Below are positions 23,501 through 38,500 of a stretch of 64,000 nt of DNA, piece after piece. The position numbers were made by a program, and so were the translations under genes. The notes under the pieces are model-generated. The model searched no databases and had not been told where the DNA came from. It saw only the letters and a program-made list of their open reading frames with translations. Every line of letters begins with the position of its first letter. The first letter of the stretch is position 1. Origin of the DNA: Vicugna pacos (taxonomy: Eukaryota > Chordata > Mammalia > Artiodactyla > Camelidae); assembly GCF_048564905.1 (NCBI RefSeq), contig NC_133009.1:3861001-3925000 (forward strand), read 5' to 3'.

Positions 23501-26500
23501 CCTAAACTACAGTGTGCCCAACATTAAGGATGGCAGCTCATATATTCACTGACCTCATTATTAGTATTCTCCTGTATCATAAAAAGAGAATCAGTAACTA
23601 AATTGCTATGTTTTGAAGTAGAAAGAGGTGACAACAGAAAGCAAATCTCGTGCAGCTGTAACTATTGACAAAGTGAATAGAACAAAATCTAATATTCTTT
23701 TTCCCATAACATGGAATCTCACAGGAAATGCAAACAGCTCACATTATTTTAGATCCTCTGTTACTTTTTTACTCACCTTTACAAAGACGAATCTCCATAA
23801 ACCAAGGAATTGTGCCTTGACACAGCTGATAAACACTCTCACTTAACCGGTACCTAGAGACAAAGAGCCATGATAGTTTGCCATCTGGTAACCACTAACC
23901 TAAGCGAGAGCTGTTGGCTCAAAAGCAGACTCATTACTCTCAGGACAAGAAGCAATAGGAACAAAAATGTGCACAGCATCAGCACGACCTGTCCATGGCA
24001 TAGCACAGGTTCCATTAATGGAAAAACAGAGTGATCAATGCTTCCACGAACACGTGATGGAGCGGGAGGTGGTCTCGGAGATGAACTTTTACACAGAGCT
24101 TGCAGTAGGCACTGATGAGTCAGACCTAGTTCAAGCTGAAACAGCCCTCACTTACCCTTCATCACAAGAAGAGTTAACATCTGCTCTAATAAATTGGGCC
24201 TCGGGTTTTTTAAAGACTTGCTTTCCTATGGGTTCGCACTCTGCCACTAAGAAAAGAGACTAGGATAAGAAATCAACTCAAGGAATCTCAAAATAAAAAA
24301 TCATCTGCATCCAAAGCCTGCTACCTCTGCATGTGGGGGCAGCAGGCCTCCACACTCCCTCAGAGGTACAACGTATGGATTCTTCTCCCGCCAGCACATA
24401 GCCAGGGTCGCAGCTGTATCTGATGGATGTTCCAGGGCCAAAGTGGATCATGTGTCTGTCTTTCGTTTGCCCATGGAGGATCCTGGGAGGAGCCTGACAA
24501 TCTAAAGAAAAGGCAGAGAATTTTTCTGATGTAAACTACAACAGAGAGAAACTGAGCCAAAGAAATTAACATTAATGCTACAATTCCACTTTGGTGGCAA
24601 TTGTATGGTACAGAAGTTATCTTGCAGCCTCGTTTAAGGTAATTTTAAATCTGTGGTTTTCAATCTTTTTTTTTAATTTTCTGCATTTAGGCTGCTGCAG
24701 ATTTTGTTTGATTCCCTCTATGTACACCAACTCCTCTCCTGTCTCTTCCTTTTTTAAGGAATCATCTTCCATGATTTTAATGTGAGATTTCCCTGTAGGG
24801 GAAAGTCTTTGCCGATATCTCTTTTAAGAAATCACTGTTAAGACAAACAAGCATCTTTGCCAGTTTTTTCCTTAAAGAAATGGGCAACTTAGTGACCCCT
24901 AATATTTTTTCCCCAATGATACTCCCACAAAATGAATGGAAGAGAGTGTTTAAAAAAAAACTTCTATATAATTTATATTCACTATATTCAGTGTAATTGA
25001 GGAGACTGGAAACTGGAAAAGGCCCTGCTGAAGTCCGTAACCCCTTCTCTTATGCTTCAAATGGATGAATAAGCAGCACAGGTTCCAAGTATGGGGATAC
25101 CTACCCTTTTCACAGACTGGTACCGATGGTTCCCATGTGCCTTGGGCATCACATCGGATTTCCTTGCTGCCCTTCATTTTGAAGCCGGATACGCAAGCGA
25201 ATACCACAGTGTCGTTATAGGAATATTGATCTTTCTGCCCAGATAATATTTTGCCTCTTAGGATCTGGGGAGGTGGGCAGTGAGCCTCAGGAATAGAAAG
25301 TTCACAGCGTGGGGCAGGGCTGCTCCAGGTCCCAGTCTTCTGACTACCATTGGTACAGCGGATAGTGCTGTCCCCAACAAGGATGAAATTCACTCCTTTC
25401 TCTGGGCTTGGGTCACAAAAGTAAGTGACTGTGCTTCCGTACGGAACATTCACTGAAGAGCTGCCTGAATGCCTTCCATTGAGAATAGGAGGAGGTGGTG
25501 GACAAAGAATTTCTAGAGAAATTATGGAGAGAAATGACAAGGTTGCAGCTGTATTAAAAACAAAGAATACCTCAGGTGTTGCTTAATGTCATTTTCATCC
25601 TAGATTTGAATCTAATGAACCTGTCAAAGCAGCTGTATATTATTCAAAAAAAGTATGATTTAGAGTTTTATTCTTTTGGGGAGGTAGGAGGTAATTAGAC
25701 TGATTGATTGATTGATGGGGGTACTGGGGACTGAACCCAGGACTTTGTGCTTGCTAGGCACATGCTCTACCACTGAGCTATACCCTCCCCACTAGAGCTT
25801 TATTCTTGAATATATATATATATATATTCAAGTATATATATATACTTTGATGATCCTTTGATTTCTTTTACCAAATATACAATCCCTTTATGTGCATGGC
25901 CTGAACAGCAACTCTGCGTAGCTTTCAGAGAAAGATAAGTCTAGGAACCCTGTTTCACTTGAGTAAGCAGAGAATAAAGAGGTAATTCGAGGCTACTTCA
26001 GTGAATAACATATCCCTTAAAGATTTCTAGGAGAGATCTTCACTCTGTAAGACCCTGTATAGTAACAACTGAACAAAAAGATTTCAGCTAAGCTGAGACT
26101 GCGGTGTCCTGTTGAACCTCTGGTCAATAAGCCAGTTACAAATCACATCAGCCTAACATACCTTCACAAACTGGCATCTTGGTCCAAAAAGTTTTCTGTC
26201 CAACAATTACACACTGGCTAGACGGTTGGCCGTGTAATTGATACCTGGAGACAGAGGGAAGTCATTCAGAACTATCAGGCAGAACAAAAGCTTCTATTTA
26301 AGGCAAAATCACTTAATTTCTGTGTACCCCTTTTATCAGCATTCTCTCTCATAACCTCAAGCTGTCCACAGACCCTCATGGAAGAGCCTTCTGCAGGTTT
26401 CACGGTTCACACCAGGCACATGTAACTCAAAGGAATTAAATCTCACTGGCTCTCTCGACACTCACCCTTCATTACACGAAAAGTCCACAGTTACACCAAC

Positions 26501-29500
26501 CCGAAAACTTGTGGGCCTCTTTATCTGCCCATTGAGAAGCTGTCCTGGAGGTTCACACAGTGCCTCTAAGAAAACAAGCCAAAGATGAGCAAAATGTGGC
26601 AAGTAACATTATAACCCAAATCCTTAAAATTGATTGTAAATTTAGGGTACCTTTACACGTGGGAGTGACAGCACTCCAGACTCCTGAAGACAAACAGCGA
26701 ATGGTCTTTTCGCCAAGAAGCAAGTAACCAGGTTCACAGCTGTAGGTCACAGAAAATCCTGGGGCAAAGGAGCTAACACGCTCCCCTGTGTGATGTCCGT
26801 GAGCGATTGTGGGAAGTGATGGACACTCCAGGGGAAAATCTTTACACACACACAGTAGGGAAATCAGATGATAGCTTCTACCCAAACTATATTTTGACTT
26901 AGTACATAAATCCAAGTAAATGATACATGATCTATGGTAAGCAGATATCATTCATTTTCAACTCAGTCTTTGAAAGATCAAACAGGCGTGGTTTAACTGT
27001 ATCCATTTTACACCATAAATAGTACATTATTTATTTTTAGTTTCACCTTATGAATTATCTTTGCCACATTTCAATAGAAAAATTTCAGTTACCAAAAAAA
27101 AAGTCCATTTTCACTCATACCTTCATCTTACCCTTAAGCCTGTTCTCTGCTCCAAAAGTGGCATGTTATTATAAGGGGTGATCCTGTCAGATATTTGTAA
27201 TATAGTTTCTTTGGATCCTCTATGTGATTTATATACACACATATTTTGGGTGTGTATGTATACTCAATACATATTTTCCTATGCTTACTTTCTTTGCTTA
27301 ATAATCTATATCTTTCCATATTAACACATACAGGTCCGTCTAACACTTGATAAGGCTTAACAGTTTTCCGTGGTCACTCCATTTTGTGACTATCTTCAGA
27401 TCTTCCCTACCTCCAAGTTTACATATCTATTTATGGATAGATAGACTCCTATTTCTCTAATAATAATTTGTTCAGTTCTTTAATCAATTTAGAATTTATC
27501 AATAACATTCTTTATTAGGAAAATAAGTACCTAATTTTGATGGTATAATTTTTGTCAAATATTGCATGGTTCCTGTCATTACATAACTGAAATTCAGATT
27601 TAGATTTCAGGAGCAACATATACCAGACCAAAGAAGAAGGAAATGAAGAGCTTACAGAAGTTCCTATTTTCAAACTTACTTGATTTGAAATGTTATGACT
27701 TAGGAGACAAGTTGGGAAGATTAGCAGATCACTCAATGAGGCCGAAGACAACAGGGCATCATAGCAGCCAGGTGATATTAACAGCTATTTTTGGACGAAT
27801 TCTAAATCCACTGGGTGTGTTTTTTGCTATTGAGCCCATATTTCTTCTCATTTTAACAATAACCCAGATATTTGGTTTAAAACCACCCAATTCTCATAGT
27901 TCCAGTGAACTCTGGCCCCCATCCTTGGGACACTCATTCCGTTCAGTTATTAGTTGTGATCAGTCAGATTTTTCCATTGTACTTAAGATTCTTTGCTCCG
28001 TTGATGTTTGTTGAATGAACATTTATACCCCCCCAAACTAAGAAAAAACAGGAAGCCATAATTTTCACCCTTTCCCTTGCTCCTTCCCTCCACCCCTACA
28101 TTCACACATTCACAACATTTTTACTTCAGAATGATACCAAACTTGATCTGCACAGAAATACAAGGACCCAACCTCCTGACTCAGTTTTATTTTTTTTCTA
28201 CTCACCACTCTCACAGGTTGGCAGTGGTGTCGGCCCCCACTTTTTATTTGCTTGGCACCAAACAGTTTTGTTTCCTTTCATGGTGAAGTTGGTATTACAG
28301 GCAAATGTCACAGAATCACCATGTCTGTATGGTGGTCTAGACTTTTTACTTCTGTAACCCCCTGGTACTGTGGGTTCAGGGCAAATAGAATTTTTATTGT
28401 AATATTCACAAATGGGAGCAGCCTTATCCCAGATTCCATTTACTTGGTCTTTACTTATACAAAAGAGAATACTTTCTCCAATGAGGCGGAAGGTACCCTG
28501 ACAGCTGTACCTCACCACAGTGTTAAGAGGTGTGGGGCCAGAATGATAACTATTCCGTCCATTCTTGATAAGAGGAGGAGGGTCACAAGAAATCCCTGCA
28601 AAGTAGAAAAGAAAATATGTGGTCACACTGATCATGACAAGAAGAAGATTCAAATTTAGATGAAGGGTCCAAACTGAAGTCATGCCCTTTTTTCAGAAAT
28701 AGACTTAGAAATTTGTACAATTTGTTTCTTATTCATAGTCCCTACATAACCCCAGCCTCCTAAATTCTTACCTTTCTCTTGCTCCTCAGCAAGAGGAGCA
28801 GTATAAGACTATAAGTCAACTTGACCAAACAGTAACAATGAGACAGAATTTATTGAATAGTTCTGTGTCTAATGAAAAACAAAAGGCAAACAGCACATGA
28901 AAAGAATATGTTAATGACACACTAATCACACGTGGAGAGACACCATGGACTAACGAAATTTGGGCTCAGTAGCCCTGGTTTCAAATGCCCACAGTCATTC
29001 AATAGCTGTATGGCCATAGGCAAGTCTTACCCTATCCTAAGCCTCAGTTTTCTAGTCTAGTATAATTCAAGGCTGTAGTGAGAATCCAGTAAGATAAAAG
29101 TACCTGAAAGGGGCAAGTACAATATCTGGAACATGCTAACTATGCAATGCCTGTTTCAAACACACAACTGGGACTATAAGTAGTGAAACCACATTCTGTC
29201 CTGCTATTGAAGATACTGCAGCCTCATTGCAAGTCATTTGTTATCTTTTGATGCTGGACCTCTTTGAAAAGCCACAGGAAGTTATCAGATGTTTTGAATA
29301 ATGACCTCGTATCCTTTATTTACTTATCCTAAAGGGTATGAAGAATATTAATTGTTTATATTGGTATAGATACACCTTTCCTGAGTGGGTCTCAGAATAA
29401 AGGGAAAATTACCAACCTCCAAAACTTCTGGTTGATTTCCATTTAGCTCCAAGAGTTGTTCATACTGGCATAAGAAGACACAGCCAAACCACTGTAGCAC

Positions 29501-32500
29501 ATCAGTGCTACTCATTTTCAGTAGGGGTAACTTTTGAGAGCCTCTATCTTTATGCACATAGACTACTCAATGCAAAATGTAATCAGTTGAATAAATTTAG
29601 TTTTAGTCTGCATTCTACAACGTACAGAAGAGTGGCATATATATGTTCAAAGCACACATATAGATAAGGTTTTATAATTGATAAATGCATGAGAGCACAC
29701 CAGAAATCAAGAGGCACAGTCCGCACTTGATTATTTTTGCTTTCTACTCACGTTCACAGACAGGAAACTTATTATTCCAGAGTACTCTCATTCCTTCTGA
29801 GACACACTGACTAGAAGACTGGCCATTTAACCGGTACCTTAAACAATAAGGGGCAGAAAATCAGCTGTAGAACAAACCAGTTCTTGGCTGTATGGAATTA
29901 ATCACTTCTTTCAAATATAAGGTATTGGTGGGCTCTATTTTTGTAAGCATTTCTGGCTTAAGGAAAAAGTCCAAGATTGTGAATCAGCTCAGCCACGTGA
30001 AGACTTCAGACCAGCTAAAAACCAGAGGAAAAAGATCCTAATGATCATATTCTTTTCTTTAATTTTTTCTTTCTTCCTTGGCATCCAAATATCAAGATTC
30101 TCTTGACCGTGTAGAAGGAAATAACCTCAGTTCCTAGTGAAGAAATTATCAAAGACCTTGTTTCCTAAGCTCACCATGAAGATCCCCTCTCACTAAACAC
30201 CCATTGTCCATTCATTCTCCTAATAGAAGCCTTAACTTCTGAGCCCAAATCTTGCTTTTTTAAGTGATGAAAAGACAATTCCCAGCTTTGCCTGGCCATG
30301 TGCAATACATACACATGGAGAAAGCCAGTGTTATTTGCTTGATAACAGAAGTCTTAATCATAAAGTATAAAGAAAAGGAGAAAAAAATCAGAGAAAGAAA
30401 AAAACTAACTACCGTTAGAGATCACAGTTTGCAATACTTAGCTGTGGATCATAGACTCTAATTCAAACCCCATCAGCTTGCACTCACCCCTTATTACAAA
30501 CAAATGAAACCTTTGCCCCAAGCTGGAGATTAGGAGGAGCTACCACACGACCGTTGAGAATCTGCTTTGGAATGGCATCACATGATTTCACTAGGAGAAA
30601 ACAGACAAGGCTGATACACAGAGTCAGGAAACAGTTGCATTTCCTTAAGATGGAATAAACCTTTAGGCACCTTCACATTTGGGAGCTGTATGGCTCCAGG
30701 TTCCCAAGGATGTACACTGCATAGTGTTAGTTCCAATGAGAGTGTAGCCAGGCTCACAGCTGTAGGACACTTCCTGTCCGATTAGAAATAATTCCTTATC
30801 CATGTTTCTATAATTGCCATGGTGGATATGTGGAGGTGGTAGACACCCTGAGGAAAGAACAGGACCAGAGGCCTTTTATTTCTGAAATAAGAGTGTTCTT
30901 CTCTACAACCTAAGCCAAGCTGGGATTGGCAGGAGTAAGATGAAGGTCATGTCAATTCTCCTAAGTGTAAGGAAGAGACTCTTTTGGGTGAGGTGGAGTG
31001 GGGTGAACATGTGTTACATTTTTAGACATGATGATCCATGCAACTGTCTGCCTTCTATATCTTGATCTATACCAGGAAGCATTACTCCCACTCATCATTT
31101 TCCCATTTCATTTAAGTGGATATCATCTCATTAAAATAGTCAAGGGAACCAAACTACTATAATGCATTTTTACCACCAAAATCTCCTCTTTCTTCCTGCT
31201 CCCCAAATCACTGATGAAGTTTCTGAGCCTCGTGGGACACTCCCAATGTTGCCAGGTTTTTACTAAGTCGGGTGTTTCTCAATAAAAGTAGGGAAGGAAG
31301 GGAGAATGGGAAAAGAGACTCAATCTTAAGTCTAGCCTAATTCCATAAAGGCTATATTTTTCAATAGGAGAATGTATAATACCTCCAGTAATTTGAATCA
31401 AATTCTGATCAGTCAGTTTGCCCCATTGACTTAGACAATAGGATTGAAAGTTTATTTTCTCCTCATTTAAATAAAATCTAATCATACATGATTTTAATCA
31501 TATAAAAATCTCTGATCATTGGCTCTGGTACTATCTGCTTTTTTAAAAGTGTCTTCTAATTTCCTCCACATTAATGCAGACCTAGCACTGTTCCAGAATG
31601 TAGTAAATTTCCCACCTTTTTAACATTTATATACTACTTTTAAGGTTTACTTTTAAATTCTTTAACCAGGATATCCAACCACATACACTATCTTTATCCT
31701 CCTCTTCTCATAAGTGCCATATATCTATTCCTCTAAAAGTCTCATTTTATTTCTAGATCCCCAAAATTTCAGCCAAACTCACCCTTGAAGCACTTTGGCA
31801 GTGGAGGATTCCATGTGCTGTTTGGTTGACACCTTGCTATGTTGCTGCCTTTCATGGTAAAGCCAGGCTTACACTTAAACATCACAGAATCACTTAAGAA
31901 AAATGAAGGCCTAAATCCAGATTCCACGATTCCATTTTCAACTTCTGGAATTGGGCATTTGACTAGAGGAATACACTGAGGGGGAGGGCTGCTCCAAATG
32001 CCAACGTGATTATCTTTGCTGGTGCAATATATTGACTTCTCACCCACGAGGTCAAACAGCTTTTTCCCATTCTGTCCAACATGGCACTTATAAGTAACCA
32101 CCATTCCGTAGTAAAAATTCTCTCTATTGCTGGCGTGAAAGTCTCCATTGGAGATGGCTGGGGGCGACTCACAAAGAATAGCTTTTTGGGGGGTAGATAG
32201 GAAAAGAGAGAAGTCATTTAAACGTTATACCTTCTGGGAATTTTGTCTGAACTCTTGCAAACCAAACCTCCACTTAACCTACAATTAACCCATATTATTG
32301 AAATTCTGGATGATCATCTCAAAGATGGTTCTAAATGGGCAGTAGCAAGGTAGGCAAATACACAGAACTGGCCTGATAAAACCCCCGGAATATGATATGG
32401 TCACCAGTCCCTACCCCTAGAACACAGATAAACTGTTCCAAAAGACACCTAGGATGGTGTATGTTTTGCATAGGGTAAAGTTGGCAGTGTGTAATCTTGT

Positions 32501-35500
32501 GGCATATATTATATTTAAGCACTTTTTCACTATGAAATAACTTATCATCAAAGGACAGTAAGCAAAGGAAAGTGTTGTGGAATTGAGGGCACTGAATAAG
32601 ATAAACCACAGGTCTGCATCCAGAACTACTCAAACCAAGTGTAACCCTCTTGGGTACTTATTTTGATTGTGTAGATGTCCACTTTCCTCCTAGGAGAGAC
32701 AAGGGGTGCAAGAAAGGGAAAATTTTACTCACATTCACAAAAAGGCATGCTCTTATCCCAGACTACAGCATTGTCTGAGATAATACATGTAGCGGATGAG
32801 TCACCAATGAGTCGATATCTAAATACAAAGAGAGGAGTAATCACCTCCCAGCTGGACATTGTAGGAAAGCTTAGTTCTTTTTCCACTGAAAGAATGGCAA
32901 AGAATAGAGTATCATATGTAACAAATAATGGAGACTAAGGACTCATACAAAAGATTCAATAATCTAAATTGAAATGAAAATTGACCTCCTGGTCAGTAAT
33001 ACTGAAGATTTAAAATTGGAAGAAGAGTGGCTCAAACTCCTTTCTCTTCTAGGAATCTTCACTAGTGGGTAATCTTGAAGAGTTGTTTCTGGGGCAGATC
33101 AGAGAGGTGATTCTCTTTTTGCCTATGTTTAAGGGTAGGTGGCAATTTCTGGTTGAAATTACTGTGCTAACATCCATGTATTCTGGAGGTAGCTCTTGCC
33201 AACTCACCCTTTATCACAAGAATATGTAATTGTTGACCCAAACATGAAACCCCTGGGTGCGAGGACAGAGCCATGGAGAAGTTCTCTAGGATTCATACAT
33301 GATTTACCTACAAGGGAACATAAACAAAACAGAATTTGGAACTGGGATTTAGGGGACATTTTGTGTTTTATATTAAACTCCAACCTGACTGGACTTGCTT
33401 AGTAACCTAAGTTTATTCAGAAAAAAAATCTGACATTTACAAAACTTCTATCTTCCAAAGGATCAAGTCAACTCCATAACACTTTTCATTCAAAGTACAT
33501 CGTTTATATTTCTGAGCATGGATCAAGCATTATTTGTAGTCAATCATAATTTATAATCTCTATTTCCCCTTTTTATATTCTGTAAGTGATGGCAAATTCT
33601 ACCAAATCTTCTGGCTTAAGAAAAAACCTCACAGTCATCATTTCCTTTCTGTAACTCATTCTCTATCTGCTGCTCTTCATTCAATTGGTCATGAAGTTTT
33701 CGTGATTGGATTCCAGATCCCTCTCTCCAAACCAACTATTTTGCCACTGCTGTAATCTCTCACTGGATCATTAAGAAATAAAATAAAATTCTAATTCTGG
33801 TTGCCATCAGTCCTGTACATCTTCTGTACCACTACACACATTATCTTCCAGAAGCACAAATGTGGTCATGCCACTCCCCATATTTAAAAACTTACAATGA
33901 CTTGCCATTGTTTATTGGAAAAGAATGAACAGCCCATCACAATTAAGCTCCAATCCACTTAATCAACTACTGTCCCTCACCATGCACCCTATATTCCAAC
34001 AACAGTGAATTTTTCTTTTTTCCAAAGACATCATATTCTTCTACACCTTTATGTGTTGGCACATGCTGTTTGCTCTGTCAATAATGCCTAGATTTCCCTG
34101 TTCTCCTAGATAGCATTTATTATTTACTTCTCTATGATGTTTACAGACTTTTATCTCTACAAATAAAAAAAAATACATCATAGCACAGTATATGTTTAAA
34201 GTCAGTATTTATAACTAGCAGAGGAGTTCCTCAAGCACAGAAACTAGCTGATTAATTTTTATGTCTCTCCCTAGTCCCATTATCTAGCCTAATGTTTCAT
34301 ATCTAGTGGTTACTCAAAAATATTTCTTTGAATTGAATGGGGTGATAATGAGGTGAAACTAGCATTCCTTGTATACTAACTTCTTAGCTCACACTAACAC
34401 AGTACAGAAACCATAGAACAAGGTCAAGGAGATGATAGGATAAACAGAGTTGATCAGCTCTGATGACTTAACCCCAATACCCAATACTCTTAGGAGTAAA
34501 AGAAAACATGGGAACCCAAGAGCCCCTTTATTGAGTTATCACTGAGATAAAATTTGCTCATATTTTATCTTGAAAATAACAGGTTAGCCCATAGAGACAT
34601 GTTATAGATCCAAAGATTCCTCTATTACAGATTACTCACGTTCACAGAATTGCTGAGTATTTGACCATTTGGAGGTCTTTAGGCAGGTGATAGAGAATGA
34701 CTTCTTCTTATACCCAGGAAGACATTCATATTCCCAAATTGTCCCAACAGCAAACTCAGACTGATCACTCTGAACTTTAGGCTTAGCAAAAGGATAACTT
34801 GGCGGGAACTTACACTGACCTAGAGACAAAGACCACAGGAATATCAAGACTAAGAAAGGCTAAGATCTCAATCTGTTTCTGTTTTGTCACCAGTTACACT
34901 AACAACTTTGATCTTTAGAGATTAAACCTAAAATGGCAATATTTTCTGGGTCAAAGAATATATATCTTGCAGTATGAATGCATATACAGAGAAATAAGCT
35001 CAGGAGTTCATAGATTTTTAGGATAGACTTTTGAGGAAAAGCTGGAGAAAATCATTTTTTAAACCAAAATTCCATGGAGACACTGGGGTTGTTCCATCTT
35101 CTTACAACCTCATAAAAAAAAGTTAAACCTTATCAATAAAGACTTTTCTGGGATAGCACAGGGAACAAATACATGAAAGGCCTTATAATCTCATCGCATG
35201 TATGACCTTCTAAAATTACTTCAATGAATTAACATTACTGTATTATTCATTAAATTTTAAGGTCGTAGCAAGAAGAAAATGAAGTTATTTGTTATCCTTC
35301 ATTTATTTTATTCCATTAACCTAGGAGAGTAATATGCCCCCAAAAGAGCTTAGTAAATACTTCCTGATGGGTACCAGGTAAGATGAGCTAGCCATTTCAA
35401 GACACTTCCTTGTAATTTAAAATGATGATGATGATGATGACAATGATGACGATGATGATGAAGGAGAAGAAGAAACAAATTTTATTCTAGGAAATGGGTA

Positions 35501-38500
35501 AGAAACTATAACGCCCATACTGTAACACTTGAGGATGTACCTGAAAAAGACATTTTTCTAAGTATGAAAGAGAGGTAAAGATTCAACTCCAGAATGGTGG
35601 TATATTTGAATATCAAATTTATAAATCTCCTTTCTTAAAGAAGTCTGAAACAGATACAGGTGAAAGTCAGATAACAAACAGGGACTAACTGACACAAAGG
35701 CAAACACGAGGCTCCCAAGCCAGACCCAGCCTTTTTACAGCCCAACACTTCTGCTGAGAAGCCACAGACTGGATCTAGGAATAGCTGTCACTGTTGGACA
35801 CAGATCTCACTGTAGGTCTCCTATTTCCTTCTCCAACTTCTTTGGTTTCCTCCATTAACACCTACAAATGTCCCCAAGTGCATATTTTTGCAAACAGCAA
35901 GACTCTGGAGAGAAAGTCTGAGTTTGTCTTCAACGAAGGTCAAGTTCAGGACCCTGCTGTTATTTGTACCAAATTCACCCTAATCAAGTGATTTAACCTG
36001 TAATTATCAAACGTGAATAAGGACAATCCCAAATAATTCTCCACAAATTGGAAAATCGATTTTAGTTCACAAGATTTAATCAGTTTCAATGACATAGACT
36101 AAGATGCAACCAAGATCTTGAAGTAGCAAAAGTAGAAGAGTACTTTATAACATGACATTCGGAGGTGAAAAGAGATAAGAATCACACTTTCTGGATAAGA
36201 AACAGTGGGAAGTTCTTACTCCTAATAAGGAGACTTAGGGACTCTACCTCTTTTGAGGGACACTAGCTCTTCTTAGTAATGAAATTGACAAAATCCCAAG
36301 TCATATGACAGAATTTTCAGCAATCATGTTCTCTTCCACATCAGAAAAGGGAAAGTCTATGAACCATTTAGTAACATGAATTTTCTTAAGGTTCACTGCA
36401 CCCTCTTCACATCTTTTTTAAAATCAGGAGGAAAAATTAGTGTAGATCATGACTGGATCTAAAATAGAAGATAATGGCAAAGCACTGATATAAACATGTC
36501 TATATACATGTCTCAAAACATGTTAAAAACTAAGGAGGCAAAGGAGTTTCTGGAAAACAAGGATACATTTTACTCTTTATTTGGGTCCAAGGGGATTTAC
36601 CTGCAATGGCTTAGAAATCCGTTTGAAATGAAGAACAAATACATAGGATAATAAAAATAAAACTGAAATTGAGAAAGCAGGTAGGAAGATAAACTATTAT
36701 TGAGGATGAGAATTATTATAATCAAATACCATAACACAGGGTTTCCAGGCCACTTGATCATTTTTGAATGACGGTTATGCAGATTAACGAAGGTATTTTC
36801 TTAAGCACAGAATATGCATCAGTGAACATTAGATATAGGCTCCCACCCTCATGAAATTTATATTCCAATAGAAGGAGATAGATCATAAATAAATGCCAAT
36901 AAATAAATAGGTGGTATGTAGAAGAAATAAACAGAGTGATGTGTCAAAATGGAATCTAATGGAAAAGGGAGGGGACAGGGTGGCATACAATTTCAATTAT
37001 GACGGTTAAGGAAGGCCTATGAGGAGGAGACATTTGAGTTGTGACTGAAGGATAAGGAGGAGTTAGCCAGGTAAAATGCCAGGTAAAGCCAGGTAAAGAT
37101 GAAGATAATAGACCAATGATCATAAACACAAAATAGACTCATAGACATAGAATACAAACTTGTGGTTGCCGGGGGGGAGGGGGGTGGGAAGGGACAGACT
37201 GGACATTTGAAATTTGTAGATACTGACAGGCATATACAGAATAGATAAACAAGATTATACTGTATAGCACAGGGAAATATATACAAAATCCTGTGGTAGG
37301 TCACGGTGAAAAAGAATGCAATAATGAATATATGTATGTTCACGTATAACTGAAAAATTGTGCTCTACACTGGAAATTGACACAACATTGTAGACTGACT
37401 ATAACTCAAAAAAAATAAAATTAAAAAAATAAATAAAATAAAAGATGAAGATAATGTCTTGGAGAAATGTTCAACTAAGGGTACGGAGAAAGTTAAATGT
37501 CAGGAAGCAGACCATGTAAGTAGTAATGGAACCAAAGTGTGCAATAACCCTTAACAAGCTAGGGATGGATAAGCTTAGATGCTGGCTTCATAAAAACAGG
37601 TCCAGACAATAATCTTATTACTCATATTTAGTAATAACATCCAACATCTAACTTTCATTTCTCTAATCTCATCTGATTTTCAGGGCAGCTCAGGAAGGGT
37701 AGGGCTGCTAATCCCCACTAGCTTCATTTTACAGGTGAAGAAACTGAGGCTCAGGGAGCTAAATGACTTGCCAAAAGTCACACAGGTATTGAGGTCTGTA
37801 TGCAGTAAACTTGTTAATAAACTAGAAATCCACTGGTCTCTGGAAATTATTAGAAAGTTAGACCTATCTGGTCACCAAGAGACTCTAAGTTTAGCAAATC
37901 ACAATACTTCTTCAAAATTAAGGCAATCTGGAAGGGAAAAAGTTATAAAAAAGGTAGAATGACACCTCCTAGACCCCTCGCCATTACAGAAAGTAAGTAA
38001 CACAAAGTACTGTCATTTTTATTCACGTATCAGCTTTTCTAAATTACTCCAGGTGTCCATCCTTTAGGATCTCTTTACTTACATCATATTAAAGTTAAAA
38101 AAAACAAAACAGAAAACAAACAAACAAACAAGCAAAAAACATGAGCACCATGCCTGGGGAGTCAGACGTTATTCTTATTCTGGGAAGGCAGCGGGAAGCT
38201 GTGCTGCTTTTACTGGGCGGGAGCGAGTTCACTGTGAGCAGAAACTCCCGCGCCCAGCGGAGCATGCAGCCGAGTTTTGCACTCATCACGAGACTAGGTT
38301 TTGAATACGTGCCTAGCGTTAGCACTCGCAGACCTCAGACCCAGAGCGCGGAGCACCTGCTGAGTCCAGGGGGCGGGGAGCGCAGAGAACACAGAGAGCA
38401 CACACCACCAGCCACACAGGGTAGATCATATAGCCTCTCTATGCTGCAGCCTGCAATTCTGACGGTCTCTGCCTGGGGAGTGAGTGAGGACATTCAGGAG

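Noticed and set aside
28252-28659. 135-codon plus-strand frame
   Set aside because: It is the antisense shadow of the CR2 SCR1-2 exon, whose minus-strand reading has clear homology and splice sites.
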